From Deltaproteobacteria bacterium (GTDB lineage Bacteria > Desulfobacterota > Syntrophia > Syntrophales > Smithellaceae): a stretch of 13,449 nucleotides of DNA. The notes below the pieces were generated by a model, which saw nothing but the letters and a program-made list of their open reading frames with translations, was not told the origin of the DNA and searched no databases. Positions 1 to 5,951 of the stretch are shown piece by piece. Position 1 is the stretch's first letter; the number at the start of each line of letters is the position of its first letter. The stretch covers positions 1 through 13,449 of the forward strand of contig DSAV01000097.1 of the NCBI GenBank assembly GCA_011046295.1, written 5' to 3'. A program made the position numbers and the translations under genes.

Positions 1-551
1 CGGCTATAATCGACAGGGATGAACATCCCCGAGAAGATACCAACATGGAAGCCTTGGGCAAACTCAGACCCGTTTTCAAGAAAGATGGTACCGTCACAGC
101 AGGAAACGCCTCTGGTTTGAACGATGCCGGTTCCTGTATGATTATGATGTCTGCAGAAAAGGCAAAAGCGCTTGGCGTGAAACCTATCGCCAGAGTGGTT
201 GCTTCCGCTCCCGGTTCCGTCGAACCCCGCATCATGGGTATGGGCGTCGTTCCGGCTGTGCGAAATGCCCTGAAATTCGCCAATATGAAGCAGGAGCAGA
301 TTGATTACTTTGAATTCAATGAAGCCTTTGCCGCGCAGGTTATCGGCTGCAACCGCGAGTTGAAGATTCCTCTGGACAAAATCAACGCCGTCGGTTCCGG
401 TATCAGCATGGGACATCCGGTCGGCGCTACGGGCGCCAGGTTAATCATCACCATGATTAATGAAATGAAGCGGCGCGGCGTAAAATATGGTTGTGCGTCT
501 CTGTGCGCCAGCGGTGGTCCCGGCCATGCGTTTATTGTTGAATCAATCTAG
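1..551 (+). CDS. Thiolase (acetyl-CoA acetyltransferase family), 3' part, cut by window edge
   Basis: This is the C-terminal part of a thiolase, which condenses two acyl-CoA units or cleaves a 3-ketoacyl-CoA with free CoA in the cytoplasm. The reading frame is open from the window edge (first full codon at base 3), so the ATG at 45 is internal: the preceding residues include DEHPREDT, a standard thiolase stretch. Visible family signatures are NASGLND, NEAFAAQ, GHPVGATGAR (catalytic His) and LCASGGPGHA, whose Cys is the proton-transfer Cys of the family. The nucleophilic N-terminal Cys lies outside the window. The stretch after NASGLND reads AGSC where many thiolases have GAAA, and the CxGGG box is CASGG, so this is not a textbook PhaA. 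The substrate (acetoacetyl-CoA or a longer 3-ketoacyl-CoA) cannot be told from this part. The gene looks richer in G+C than the genes that follow, possibly reflecting codon bias of a highly expressed gene. A hairpin terminator follows within about 30 bp. Confidence 0.93.
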   Translation, partial: AIIDRDEHPREDTNMEALGKLRPVFKKDGTVTAGNASGLNDAGSCMIMMSAEKAKALGVKPIARVVASAPGSVEPRIMGMGVVPAVRNALKFANMKQEQIDYFEFNEAFAAQVIGCNRELKIPLDKINAVGSGISMGHPVGATGARLIITMINEMKRRGVKYGCASLCASGGPGHAFIVESI

Positions 552-581
552 AAATAAAGTTAGATAGGAAAAAAGTAAGTC

Positions 582-615
582 AAAAACCCTGTGCTCATTC
601 AGCACGGGGTTTTTT
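582..615. terminator. Bidirectional Rho-independent terminator between convergent genes
   Basis: Arm ACCCTGTGCT (586-595), loop CATTC (596-600) and arm AGCACGGGGT (601-610) form a 10-bp stem with one T-G wobble. It is flanked by an A run (582-586) and a T run (610-615), so it can end transcription from either side. It serves the thiolase gene on the plus strand and the yjbQ-family gene on the minus strand; its right edge overlaps the yjbQ stop codon at 614-616. Confidence 0.9.
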
Positions 616-1033
616 ATTCGCCGATGATTTTTACCAAGACTCTTTTTTTTCTTTTACCGTCAAATTCACCATAAAAAATTTGTTCCCAGGGGCCGAAATC
701 AAGCTTGCCTCTAGTTATAGCTACAACGACTTCCCTTCCCATAACCTGTCTTTTTAAATGAGCATCGCCGTTATCTTCACCTGTCCGGTTATGCAGGTAA
801 CGGGAGATGGGTTCATGAGGAGCCAATCCCTCCAGCCATGTTTCGTAGTCATGGTGCAGACCGGATTCATCATCGTTGATAAAAACGGAAGCTGTTATAT
901 GCATGGCGTTAACCAGCACCAAACCTTCCTGGATTTTGCTCTTTCTAAGGCAATCTTCAACTGATTGAGTAATATTTATAAAACCTCTGCGAGCAGGCAC
1001 GTTAAACCATAATTCTTCACGGAAAGTTTTCAT
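614..1033 (-). CDS. yjbQ: YjbQ / UPF0047 family protein
   Basis: A 139-residue cytoplasmic protein of the YjbQ (UPF0047) family, the family's usual length. Recognisable conserved pieces are HITASVF (about residues 45-51), the HHD triad (about 60-62), NGDAHL (about 88-93), GREVVVAITRGKLDFGPWEQI (about 99-119) and the closing EFDGKRKKRVLVKIIGE. Known family members are small barrels that form trimers with a conserved His/Asp/Glu site; weak thiamine-phosphate synthase activity has been reported for some, but the physiological role is not settled. The ATG is preceded by AAGG about 8 nt upstream and by a good sigma-70-type promoter at 1059-1087. It is a single-gene unit, convergent with the thiolase and divergent from yebC. 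Family assignment is firm; function is open. Confidence 0.9.
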   Translation of the reverse strand: MKTFREELWFNVPARRGFINITQSVEDCLRKSKIQEGLVLVNAMHITASVFINDDESGLHHDYETWLEGLAPHEPISRYLHNRTGEDNGDAHLKRQVMGREVVVAITRGKLDFGPWEQIFYGEFDGKRKKRVLVKIIGE

Positions 1034-1058
1034 TTATTAAACCTTGTGTTTTGGCAAA

Positions 1059-1087
1059 AACATACATGAAGCCGATTTGATTGTCAA
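1059..1087 (-). promoter_or_regulatory. Sigma-70-type promoter for the yjbQ-family gene
   Basis: Read on the minus strand: -35 TTGACA (1087-1082, perfect consensus), 17-bp spacer, -10 TATGTT (1064-1059, 4 of 6). Expected transcription start is about 1052, leaving a leader of about 20 nt that holds the AAGG ribosome binding site. Confidence 0.55.
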
Positions 1088-1100
1088 AAAAAAAGTAAAA

Positions 1101-1125
1101 AATTATTATTTGACAGATAATAATT
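1101..1125. promoter_or_regulatory. Perfect 9-bp inverted repeat (candidate operator) in the yjbQ/yebC divergent region
   Basis: AATTATTAT (1101-1109) and ATAATAATT (1117-1125) are exact reverse complements around the 7-nt spacer TTGACAG, which itself contains a -35-like hexamer. The all-A/T arms and the position between two divergent genes fit an operator better than a terminator. The binding protein is unknown. In such AT-rich DNA a chance dyad is possible. Confidence 0.35.
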
Positions 1126-1133
1126 CAATTAAC

Positions 1134-1162
1134 TTTACAACATAAACACCTTATGTTAATAA
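1134..1162 (+). promoter_or_regulatory. Possible sigma-70-type promoter for the yebC-ruv operon
   Basis: TTTACA (1134-1139), 17-bp spacer, TAATAA (1157-1162) is the best-spaced hexamer pair upstream of yebC. It would start transcripts about 35 nt before the yebC ATG. The region is so AT-rich that this is only a candidate. I see no E. coli-type LexA box (CTGT-N8-ACAG) here. Confidence 0.3.
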
Positions 1163-1202
1163 ATCATAAAATAGACGGCAAGATAAATTGGGAGATATAA
1201 AT

Positions 1203-1952
1203 ATGTCCGGTCATTCCAAATGGAGTACAATTAAGAGAAAGAAAGGTGCCATTGACTCTAAACGCGGTAAGATATTTAGCAAGATAATCAAGGAAATAAC
1301 ACTGGCGGCCAAACTGGGCGGCGGTGATATAGAGGGAAACGCGAGACTCAGGCAGGCCGTAGAAGCGGCAAAAGAGGAAAATATGCCCAAAGATAATATC
1401 GAAAGGGCGATAAAAAAAGGAACCGGCGGAGGCGAAGGGGCGGATAATTATGAGGAAGTTACTTATGAAGGTTACGGCCCCGGAGGTGTTGCTGTTTTAG
1501 TTGAGGTGATGACAGATAATAAAAACAGAACGGTAGCGGAAATAAGGCATATTTTTTCGAAGCATGGGGGAAATCTGGGAGAAAACGGATGTGTGTCCTG
1601 GATATTCACTAAAAAGGGAAGCATTGTTATTGATAAAAAAGAAATTGATGAAGACAAGTTAATGGAACTGGCCCTAGATGCTGGAGCGGAAGATGTAAAA
1701 AGTGAAGAAGGAGAATATGAGGTTATTACATCACCAATATCCTTTGCAGAGGTGAAAAAAATATTTGATAATAAAGGGATAAAACCTTTGGCAGCGCATA
1801 TAGGAATGATTCCTTCGACCACCGTAAAGTTAGAGGCGAATAAAGCGGAACAAATGCTGAAAATGATGGAAAAACTCGAAGATAATGACGACGTGCAAAA
1901 CGCATACGCCAATTTCGACATAGATGAAGCAATTATGGAAAAATTAAGCTAA
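1203..1952 (+). CDS. yebC: YebC/PmpR family protein (TACO1 family)
   Basis: A 249-residue protein of the YebC family. It begins with the family hallmark MSGHSKWSTIKRKKGAIDSKRGKIF and carries the glycine-rich GTGGGEGA segment (about residues 73-80), the YEGYGPGGVAVLVE block (about 88-101), NRTVAEIRHIF and the GENGCVSWIF block. The family was long annotated as DNA-binding regulators; more recent work on YebC and mitochondrial TACO1 points to helping translation through difficult stretches such as prolines. An in-frame TTG at 1188 would add five residues, but the ATG at 1203 is preferred because GGAG at 1191-1194 sits 8 nt before it and the resulting N-terminus is the family one. It is the first gene of the yebC-ruvCAB-queH string; ruvC follows after 29 nt. 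Confidence 0.95.
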   Translation: MSGHSKWSTIKRKKGAIDSKRGKIFSKIIKEITLAAKLGGGDIEGNARLRQAVEAAKEENMPKDNIERAIKKGTGGGEGADNYEEVTYEGYGPGGVAVLVEVMTDNKNRTVAEIRHIFSKHGGNLGENGCVSWIFTKKGSIVIDKKEIDEDKLMELALDAGAEDVKSEEGEYEVITSPISFAEVKKIFDNKGIKPLAAHIGMIPSTTVKLEANKAEQMLKMMEKLEDNDDVQNAYANFDIDEAIMEKLS

Positions 1953-1981
1953 AAAAAATCATACACATTATGGTATAAAGC

Positions 1982-2461
1982 TTGCGAATTTTAGGCATTG
2001 ATCCTGGCAGTAAAAATACAGGTTATGGAGTTATCTTAAAAGAAGGCAATTACCTAAGGCAAATCATATACGGAGAGATTAAACCGCCCAAAAGCGCGAA
2101 GTTGTCGGCTGCTTTAATTGATATTTATGAACGTATTTCTGCTGTGATTATCCAAACAAATCCTCAAGCCATCGCACTTGAAAATATTTTTTATGGAAAA
2201 AACGTAAGAAGTTTGATTAAGCAGGCTCACGTAAGAGGTGTGACGGTTTTATGCGGTGCTGATAAAAGCATACCGGTTTTTGAATATTCACCGCTGGAGA
2301 TAAAAAAGGCCGTTGTCGGCTATGGAAGAGCGGAAAAAAGGCAGGTGCAGGCGATGGTAAAGGCTATTTTAAAACTTCCTGTTTTACCTCCCGCGGATGC
2401 GGCCGATGCTCTTGCTGCCGCTATATGTCACGCAAATTTTTCAAAGGAAACTTTTATTTAA
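1982..2461 (+). CDS. ruvC: Crossover junction endodeoxyribonuclease RuvC
   Basis: RuvC is the Holliday-junction resolvase; it acts as a dimer with the RuvAB motor and makes symmetric nicks with Mg2+. The 159-residue product has the usual N-terminus RILGIDPGSKNTGYG and the four acidic catalytic positions of the RNase H-like fold: Asp7, Glu67 (ALENIFYGKN), and Asp139 and Asp142 (PPADAADALA). Phe70, in the FxxxN segment, corresponds to the aromatic residue that stacks on junction DNA. The start is a TTG at 1982: a stop codon lies in frame just upstream (1976-1978), so no earlier start exists, and the ribosome binding site is weak. It lies between yebC (29-nt gap) and ruvA (1-nt gap), so translation is probably coupled to its neighbours. 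Confidence 0.96.
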   Translation: MRILGIDPGSKNTGYGVILKEGNYLRQIIYGEIKPPKSAKLSAALIDIYERISAVIIQTNPQAIALENIFYGKNVRSLIKQAHVRGVTVLCGADKSIPVFEYSPLEIKKAVVGYGRAEKRQVQAMVKAILKLPVLPPADAADALAAAICHANFSKETFI

Positions 2462-2462
2462 A

Positions 2463-3071
2463 ATGATTGCCCTGATCAGCGGTAAAATTGTTTATAAGGG
2501 AATATCTCATGTCGTTGTAGATGCGCAAGGTGTTGGCTATCGTGTTTATATACCATTGTCCACTTTTTATGAGTTACCAGAAACAGGCAATGATATTAGA
2601 CTATATGTGCACACTCAGGTGAAGCAGGATGGAATAAATTTATTCGGTTTTTATACTGATCGTGAAAGGGATATTTTTGAATTGATGATTACGGTCAGCG
2701 GAATTGGTCCCAAAATGTCTATCAGCATTCTTTCAGGTATTTCTGTTGAGGAATTGCTCAACGCGATATTAAACGGCGACGTAAACAAACTGATCAGTGT
2801 GCCGGGTTTGGGAAAAAAAACGGCAGAAAGGCTGATTCTTGAGTTAAAAGAAAAAATTCTCAAAAAAATGATTATTGAAGATGCCTCGGAGGAGAAGGGT
2901 CAGTGTAAAGACAAGGATGTTATCAGAGAAGATGTTCTTTCAGCGCTGGTCAATTTGGGGTATAAGAATAACATTGCTCAGGCCGCTCTGGACAAGGTAA
3001 TGAGCGGAGCGGAGAAGGAATTGCCAATGGATCAGCTTTTAAAAAAAACGTTGAAAATTCTATGGAGCTGA
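2463..3071 (+). CDS. ruvA: Holliday junction branch migration protein RuvA
   Basis: RuvA binds the four-way junction as a tetramer and loads RuvB rings on opposite arms. The 202-residue protein has the N-terminal OB-fold (residues 1-62, beginning MIALISGKIVYKG), two helix-hairpin-helix motifs (VSGIGPKMSISIL at 78-90 and VPGLGKKTAERLILEL at 113-128), a charged flexible linker (about 136-155), and the C-terminal three-helix domain (156-202, with ALVNLGYKNN) that contacts RuvB. The frame is open further upstream to 2397, inside ruvC, but the ATG at 2463 gives the family N-terminus. The ruvC stop ends at 2461, so only one base separates the genes. The AAGGA at 2444-2448 is rather far away (14 nt), consistent with translational coupling to ruvC. 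Confidence 0.96.
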   Translation: MIALISGKIVYKGISHVVVDAQGVGYRVYIPLSTFYELPETGNDIRLYVHTQVKQDGINLFGFYTDRERDIFELMITVSGIGPKMSISILSGISVEELLNAILNGDVNKLISVPGLGKKTAERLILELKEKILKKMIIEDASEEKGQCKDKDVIREDVLSALVNLGYKNNIAQAALDKVMSGAEKELPMDQLLKKTLKILWS

Positions 3072-3091
3072 ATTCAGTTTAGGTGAGAAAT

Positions 3092-4120
3092 ATGAGTGAT
3101 CTTCTTAAAAATCCGTTGATTAATCCTGTCTATGACAATGAAGAACACAAGTTCGAATTGAGTTTGCGCCCGTTAAAACTAACTGATTATATCGGGCAGG
3201 AAAAAATAAAAAGCAACATGGATATATTCATTGAGGCGGCAAAAAAACGCCATGAGGCGCTTGACCATGTTTTGCTCCATGGTCCGCCGGGATTGGGGAA
3301 AACAACTCTGGCTTACATCATTGCCCGGGAAATGGGTGTAGACATCAAGGTAACTTCTGGGCCCGTAATAGAAAGGCCGGGAGATTTGGCAGCAATTCTG
3401 ACAAATATGCAGGATCATGAAGTGCTATTTATAGATGAAATTCACCGTCTATCTCATGTTGTCGAAGAGATATTGTATCCAGCAATGGAAGACTATCACA
3501 TCGATATTTTGATTGGACAGGGACCATCAGCGAGATCGATGAAACTGGACATTCCCAAATTTACTTTAGTCGGCGCGACAACACGCGCCGGATTATTGAC
3601 ATCGCCATTGCGTGACCGTTTTGGCATGCATTTTCGTCTCGAGTTCTATTCAGCGCAGGAACTTGCCGTTATTGTAAAACGCTCCGCATCGATTTTAAGA
3701 ATTAAAATATCAGATGCGGGAGCAAAGGAATTAGCCGGCCGCGCGCGCGGCACACCACGTATTGCAAACAGACTGCTCAAGCGAGTTCGCGATTACGCGC
3801 AGGTGAAATACAAGGGGGCTATTGATGATAAAATAGCCCGTGAAGCATTAGATTTATTTGAAGTTGATCAAAAGGGCTTTGATCAGATGGACAGAAAGCT
3901 TCTACTGACGATTATTGAAAAATTCAATGGGGGGCCGGTCGGATTAGAAAACGTTTCCGCCGCTCTGGGCGAAGAAAAAAACACAATCGAAGATATATAT
4001 GAACCTTATCTCATACAAGAAGGATATCTACAGAGAACTGCCAGGGGAAGGATAGCTTGCGAAAAAGCTTACGAACACTTTGGACTTAAGTCATCCGATG
4101 CGCAGAAGGAATTATTTTAA
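3092..4120 (+). CDS. ruvB: Holliday junction branch migration ATPase RuvB
   Basis: RuvB is the hexameric AAA+ motor that pumps DNA through the RuvA-bound junction. In the 342-residue product I see the N-terminal LRPLKLTDYIGQ segment, Walker A GPPGLGKT (64-71), Walker B LFIDEIH (112-118), sensor 1 GATTRAG (161-167), the arginine finger in PLRDRFG (Arg174), the sensor 2 region RGTPRIANRLLKR (219-231) and the C-terminal winged-helix domain (about 255-330, including GGPVGLENVSAALGEE). A GTG at 3083 could add three residues, but it lies within the Shine-Dalgarno AGGTGA (3081-3086), which sits 5 nt before the ATG at 3092, so the ATG is chosen. The gene follows ruvA after about 20 nt and precedes queH by 24 nt. 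Confidence 0.96.
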   Translation: MSDLLKNPLINPVYDNEEHKFELSLRPLKLTDYIGQEKIKSNMDIFIEAAKKRHEALDHVLLHGPPGLGKTTLAYIIAREMGVDIKVTSGPVIERPGDLAAILTNMQDHEVLFIDEIHRLSHVVEEILYPAMEDYHIDILIGQGPSARSMKLDIPKFTLVGATTRAGLLTSPLRDRFGMHFRLEFYSAQELAVIVKRSASILRIKISDAGAKELAGRARGTPRIANRLLKRVRDYAQVKYKGAIDDKIAREALDLFEVDQKGFDQMDRKLLLTIIEKFNGGPVGLENVSAALGEEKNTIEDIYEPYLIQEGYLQRTARGRIACEKAYEHFGLKSSDAQKELF

Positions 4121-4144
4121 TTATTCAACAGAGGCCGCCAGTCA

Positions 4145-4681
4145 ATGAAGTTATTAATGCATATTTGTTGCGGGCCGTGTACAATTTACCCGTTAAAAGA
4201 ATTACGCACGCATGGGCATGAAGTAACCGGACTTTTTTATAATCCCAATATACATCCTTACCAGGAATACCAAAAGAGAAGGCAGACGCTCAATGATTAC
4301 GCGTCAAAGGTTTTGTTAAATGTAATTTGGCCGGAAGGATATTTGCTGGAAGAATTTTTGAGGCAGGCAGTTTTCAAGGAAGATGAAAGGTGCACATATT
4401 GCTTGCACGAACGCCTAAGGTATACAGCAGAAATAGGCATAAAAGAGAGATATGACGCATTCACAACCACTTTACTTTGCAGCAAATATCAAAAGCATGA
4501 CCTGATAAGAGAAATAGGTGACGAAGTAAGCCGGAAAATTGGCATAAGCTTTTATTATCAGGATTTTCGTGTCGGCTGGTCGGAAGGAGTTAAAATATCA
4601 AGGGAAATAGGTCTTTACAGGCAGGGATATTGCGGTTGTATTTATAGTGAAAAGGAAAGGTATTATAAACCACCTTTTTGA
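4145..4681 (+). CDS. queH: Epoxyqueuosine reductase QueH (DUF208 family)
   Basis: QueH reduces epoxyqueuosine to queuosine at the wobble position (34) of GUN-anticodon tRNAs. It is the cobalamin-independent alternative to QueG and binds an iron-sulfur cluster. The 178-residue product has the family motifs in order: HICCGPCT with Cys8, Cys9 and Cys12; FYNPNIHPYQEYQKR (31-45); ERCTYCLHERL with Cys83 and Cys86; TTTLLCSKYQKHDLI (107-121); and YRQGYCGCIYSEKER with Cys163 and Cys165. An extra Cys112 sits in the TLLxSxYQ motif, which I would not assign a role. The ATG at 4145 has GAGG 10 nt upstream. It is the last gene of the ruv string; queA, another queuosine gene, is often next to ruvAB in other bacteria, so a queuosine gene here is in keeping. 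An 11-bp inverted repeat begins 2 nt after its stop. Confidence 0.94.
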   Translation: MKLLMHICCGPCTIYPLKELRTHGHEVTGLFYNPNIHPYQEYQKRRQTLNDYASKVLLNVIWPEGYLLEEFLRQAVFKEDERCTYCLHERLRYTAEIGIKERYDAFTTTLLCSKYQKHDLIREIGDEVSRKIGISFYYQDFRVGWSEGVKISREIGLYRQGYCGCIYSEKERYYKPPF

Positions 4682-4682
4682 T

Positions 4683-4714
4683 AGAGTACTGTGGTATATT
4701 GAACACAGTACTCT
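4683..4714. repeat. Perfect 11-bp inverted repeat (terminator of the ruv-queH operon or upstream activator site)
   Basis: AGAGTACTGTG (4683-4693) and CACAGTACTCT (4704-4714) are exact reverse complements around a 10-nt spacer. As RNA this is a stable hairpin directly after the queH stop, but the following sequence GATATTTTAT is only moderately T-rich, so termination would be imperfect. As DNA, arm centres are 21 bp apart (two helical turns), a layout typical of a dimeric activator site, and it lies about 84-115 bp upstream of the -24 element of the sigma-54 promoter at 4798. Both readings are possible together. Confidence 0.75.
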
Positions 4715-4797
4715 GATATTTTATAGCCATTCTTTTAAAATCATAGAATAAAATGAATAATTATAAATATTTACGTTATGAGTAAAAACAAAATAAC

Positions 4798-4813
4798 TGG
4801 TACAGTATTTGCA
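4798..4813 (+). promoter_or_regulatory. Sigma-54 (-24/-12) promoter upstream of lpxC
   Basis: The sequence TGGTACAGTATTTGCA matches the sigma-54 consensus TGGCACG-N4-TTGCW at 10 of 12 defined positions, with the essential GG and GC exactly 10 bp apart. Predicted start is around 4825, giving a leader of about 36 nt before the lpxC GTG at 4861. A sigma-54 activator with an intact GAFTGA loop is encoded three genes downstream, and an 11-bp dyad lies at enhancer distance upstream. Confidence 0.6.
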
Positions 4814-4860
4814 GTATTTTAAATTTCAATTTGAGATATAGTTTGAGGCATAGATAGAAA

Positions 4861-5796
4861 GTGTATTTACAAAGAACTCTGAATAGTGAAATAAATTGCG
4901 CTAGTATCGGATTGCATACCGGACGTAAAATCAAAATGAAGATTAAACCGGCAAAGCCGGATGCAGGGATTGTATTCAAACGCAGGGATTTGCCTGACAT
5001 GCCTCCCGTTAATGCAGATTATGATAACGTCCGCGATACAACCTTGGCAACATCGCTGGGGACAAACGGAACTTCTGTCGCTACAGTTGAGCATCTTCTG
5101 TCCGCTTTTTGCGGCATGGGCGTGGACAATGCGATTGTAGAAGTGGATTCTTTTGAGGTACCTATAATGGACGGGAGCGCCTTGCCTTTTGTAAAGCTGC
5201 TCAAAGAAGTAGGAACTCATACGCAAGACAAAGAAAAGAAACTATTGATAATCAAAAAGCCAGTGTCAGTAAAAGAAGGTGACGCAAGCGCTTCATTTTT
5301 GCCTTCTCAAGAATTCAAAATTACGTATGAAATCGACTTCCAGCATAAGGTCATAGGAAATCAAGTTTACAGCATGACTTTTTCAGATGAGCAATATGAA
5401 AAAGAGATATGCGCGGCACGCACCTTTGGCTTTCTCACCGAAGTTGAATACCTCCAGGCAAGAGGTTTGGGGTTGGGTGGCTCGCTGGAGAACGCCATTA
5501 TTCTTGATGAAGAAAAAGTAGTAAACAAAGAAGGGCTTCGGTTTTGTGATGAATTTGTTAAGCATAAAATTCTCGATGCCATAGGGGATTTGTTTTTACT
5601 TGGTATGCCGATAATCGGGCATTTTGTTGCATATAAATCAGGTCATCGATTGAACAACTTACTTCTCAGGGAACTTATGAGGAAACCAGATTCTTGGGAA
5701 GTTATCAATGGCGATTACGATAAAGAAAGATATGCTCATAAGTTGAATTCGTTGAAAATACCATCCTTTAGCATTCTCGACGCTGTCCGTGTATAA
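4861..5796 (+). CDS. lpxC: UDP-3-O-acyl-N-acetylglucosamine deacetylase LpxC
   Basis: LpxC is the zinc-dependent cytoplasmic enzyme that removes the acetyl group from UDP-3-O-acyl-GlcNAc, the committed step of lipid A synthesis. The 311-residue product (E. coli LpxC has 305) starts YLQRTLNSEINCASIGLHTG and shows the active-site elements: catalytic Glu77 and zinc ligand His78 (VEHLLSA), zinc ligands His235 and Asp239 (KHKILDAIGD), and His262 (SGHRLNN) as the general acid/base partner; ARTFGF (186-191) and GSLENAI (207-213) are also conserved. The start is a GTG at 4861, the position that gives the family N-terminus; GAGG at 4845-4848 is 12 nt away, a long spacing. It appears to be driven by the sigma-54-type promoter at 4798. 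lpxC often closes the division and cell-wall cluster (ftsZ-lpxC) or sits near ntrYX; here it is separate from ftsZ. Confidence 0.95.
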   Translation: MYLQRTLNSEINCASIGLHTGRKIKMKIKPAKPDAGIVFKRRDLPDMPPVNADYDNVRDTTLATSLGTNGTSVATVEHLLSAFCGMGVDNAIVEVDSFEVPIMDGSALPFVKLLKEVGTHTQDKEKKLLIIKKPVSVKEGDASASFLPSQEFKITYEIDFQHKVIGNQVYSMTFSDEQYEKEICAARTFGFLTEVEYLQARGLGLGGSLENAIILDEEKVVNKEGLRFCDEFVKHKILDAIGDLFLLGMPIIGHFVAYKSGHRLNNLLLRELMRKPDSWEVINGDYDKERYAHKLNSLKIPSFSILDAVRV

Positions 5797-5808
5797 AGTA
5801 AATTACTC

Positions 5809-5837
5809 TTGATTTTTACGGTTTTGTTACCTAATAT
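5809..5837 (+). promoter_or_regulatory. Possible sigma-70-type promoter for the DUF4390-ntrY-ntrX genes
   Basis: TTGATT (5809-5814), 17-bp spacer, TAATAT (5832-5837); each hexamer matches consensus at 4 of 6. Expected start is about 5844, inside the GTTCGA dyad that follows. This would let the kinase and regulator be transcribed independently of the lpxC promoter. Confidence 0.4.
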
Positions 5838-5841
5838 AAAG

Positions 5842-5913
5842 GTTCGATTTTTCTCGAACGAATGGATTATTTTGCGTAATTTAGCATTTTTCGTAATCGT
5901 GGATATTGCTAAA
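5842..5913. promoter_or_regulatory. Cluster of dyads and a direct repeat in the lpxC-DUF4390 gap
   Basis: Within the 155-bp gap there are three repeated elements. GTTCGA (5842-5847) pairs with TCGAAC (5854-5859) around a 6-nt spacer. TTTAGCA (5880-5886) pairs with TGCTAAA (5907-5913) around a 20-nt spacer. TTTTGCGTAAT (5870-5880) is repeated as TTTTTCGTAAT (5887-5897), 17 bp apart, with one mismatch. None has a T-run that would make it a terminator, so operators or 5' leader structure are more likely. No protein or riboswitch family is recognised. Confidence 0.35.
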
Positions 5914-5951
5914 CAATTAAAATATTAATAAGCAGGTACGGTGATGAGTTT

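Noticed and set aside
1472..1921. Open frame of 149 codons antisense to yebC
   Set aside because: It mirrors the coding frame of yebC and its Ser/Phe/Ile-rich composition is typical of the reverse complement of Lys/Glu-rich coding DNA.
2397..2462. Longer N-terminus for RuvA
   Set aside because: It runs inside the ruvC coding region; the ATG at 2463 gives the exact RuvA N-terminus MIALISGKI.
5019..5582. Several minus-strand frames inside lpxC
   Set aside because: They overlap a complete lpxC with all active-site residues, and have no start signals or domain content.
5842..5859. GTTCGA/TCGAAC hairpin as an lpxC terminator
   Set aside because: The stem is only 6 bp and no T-run follows it on the plus strand.
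5860..5880. Second sigma-54 promoter before the DUF4390 gene (TGGATTATTTTGCG)
   Set aside because: The GG and GC are 8 bp apart rather than the required 10.
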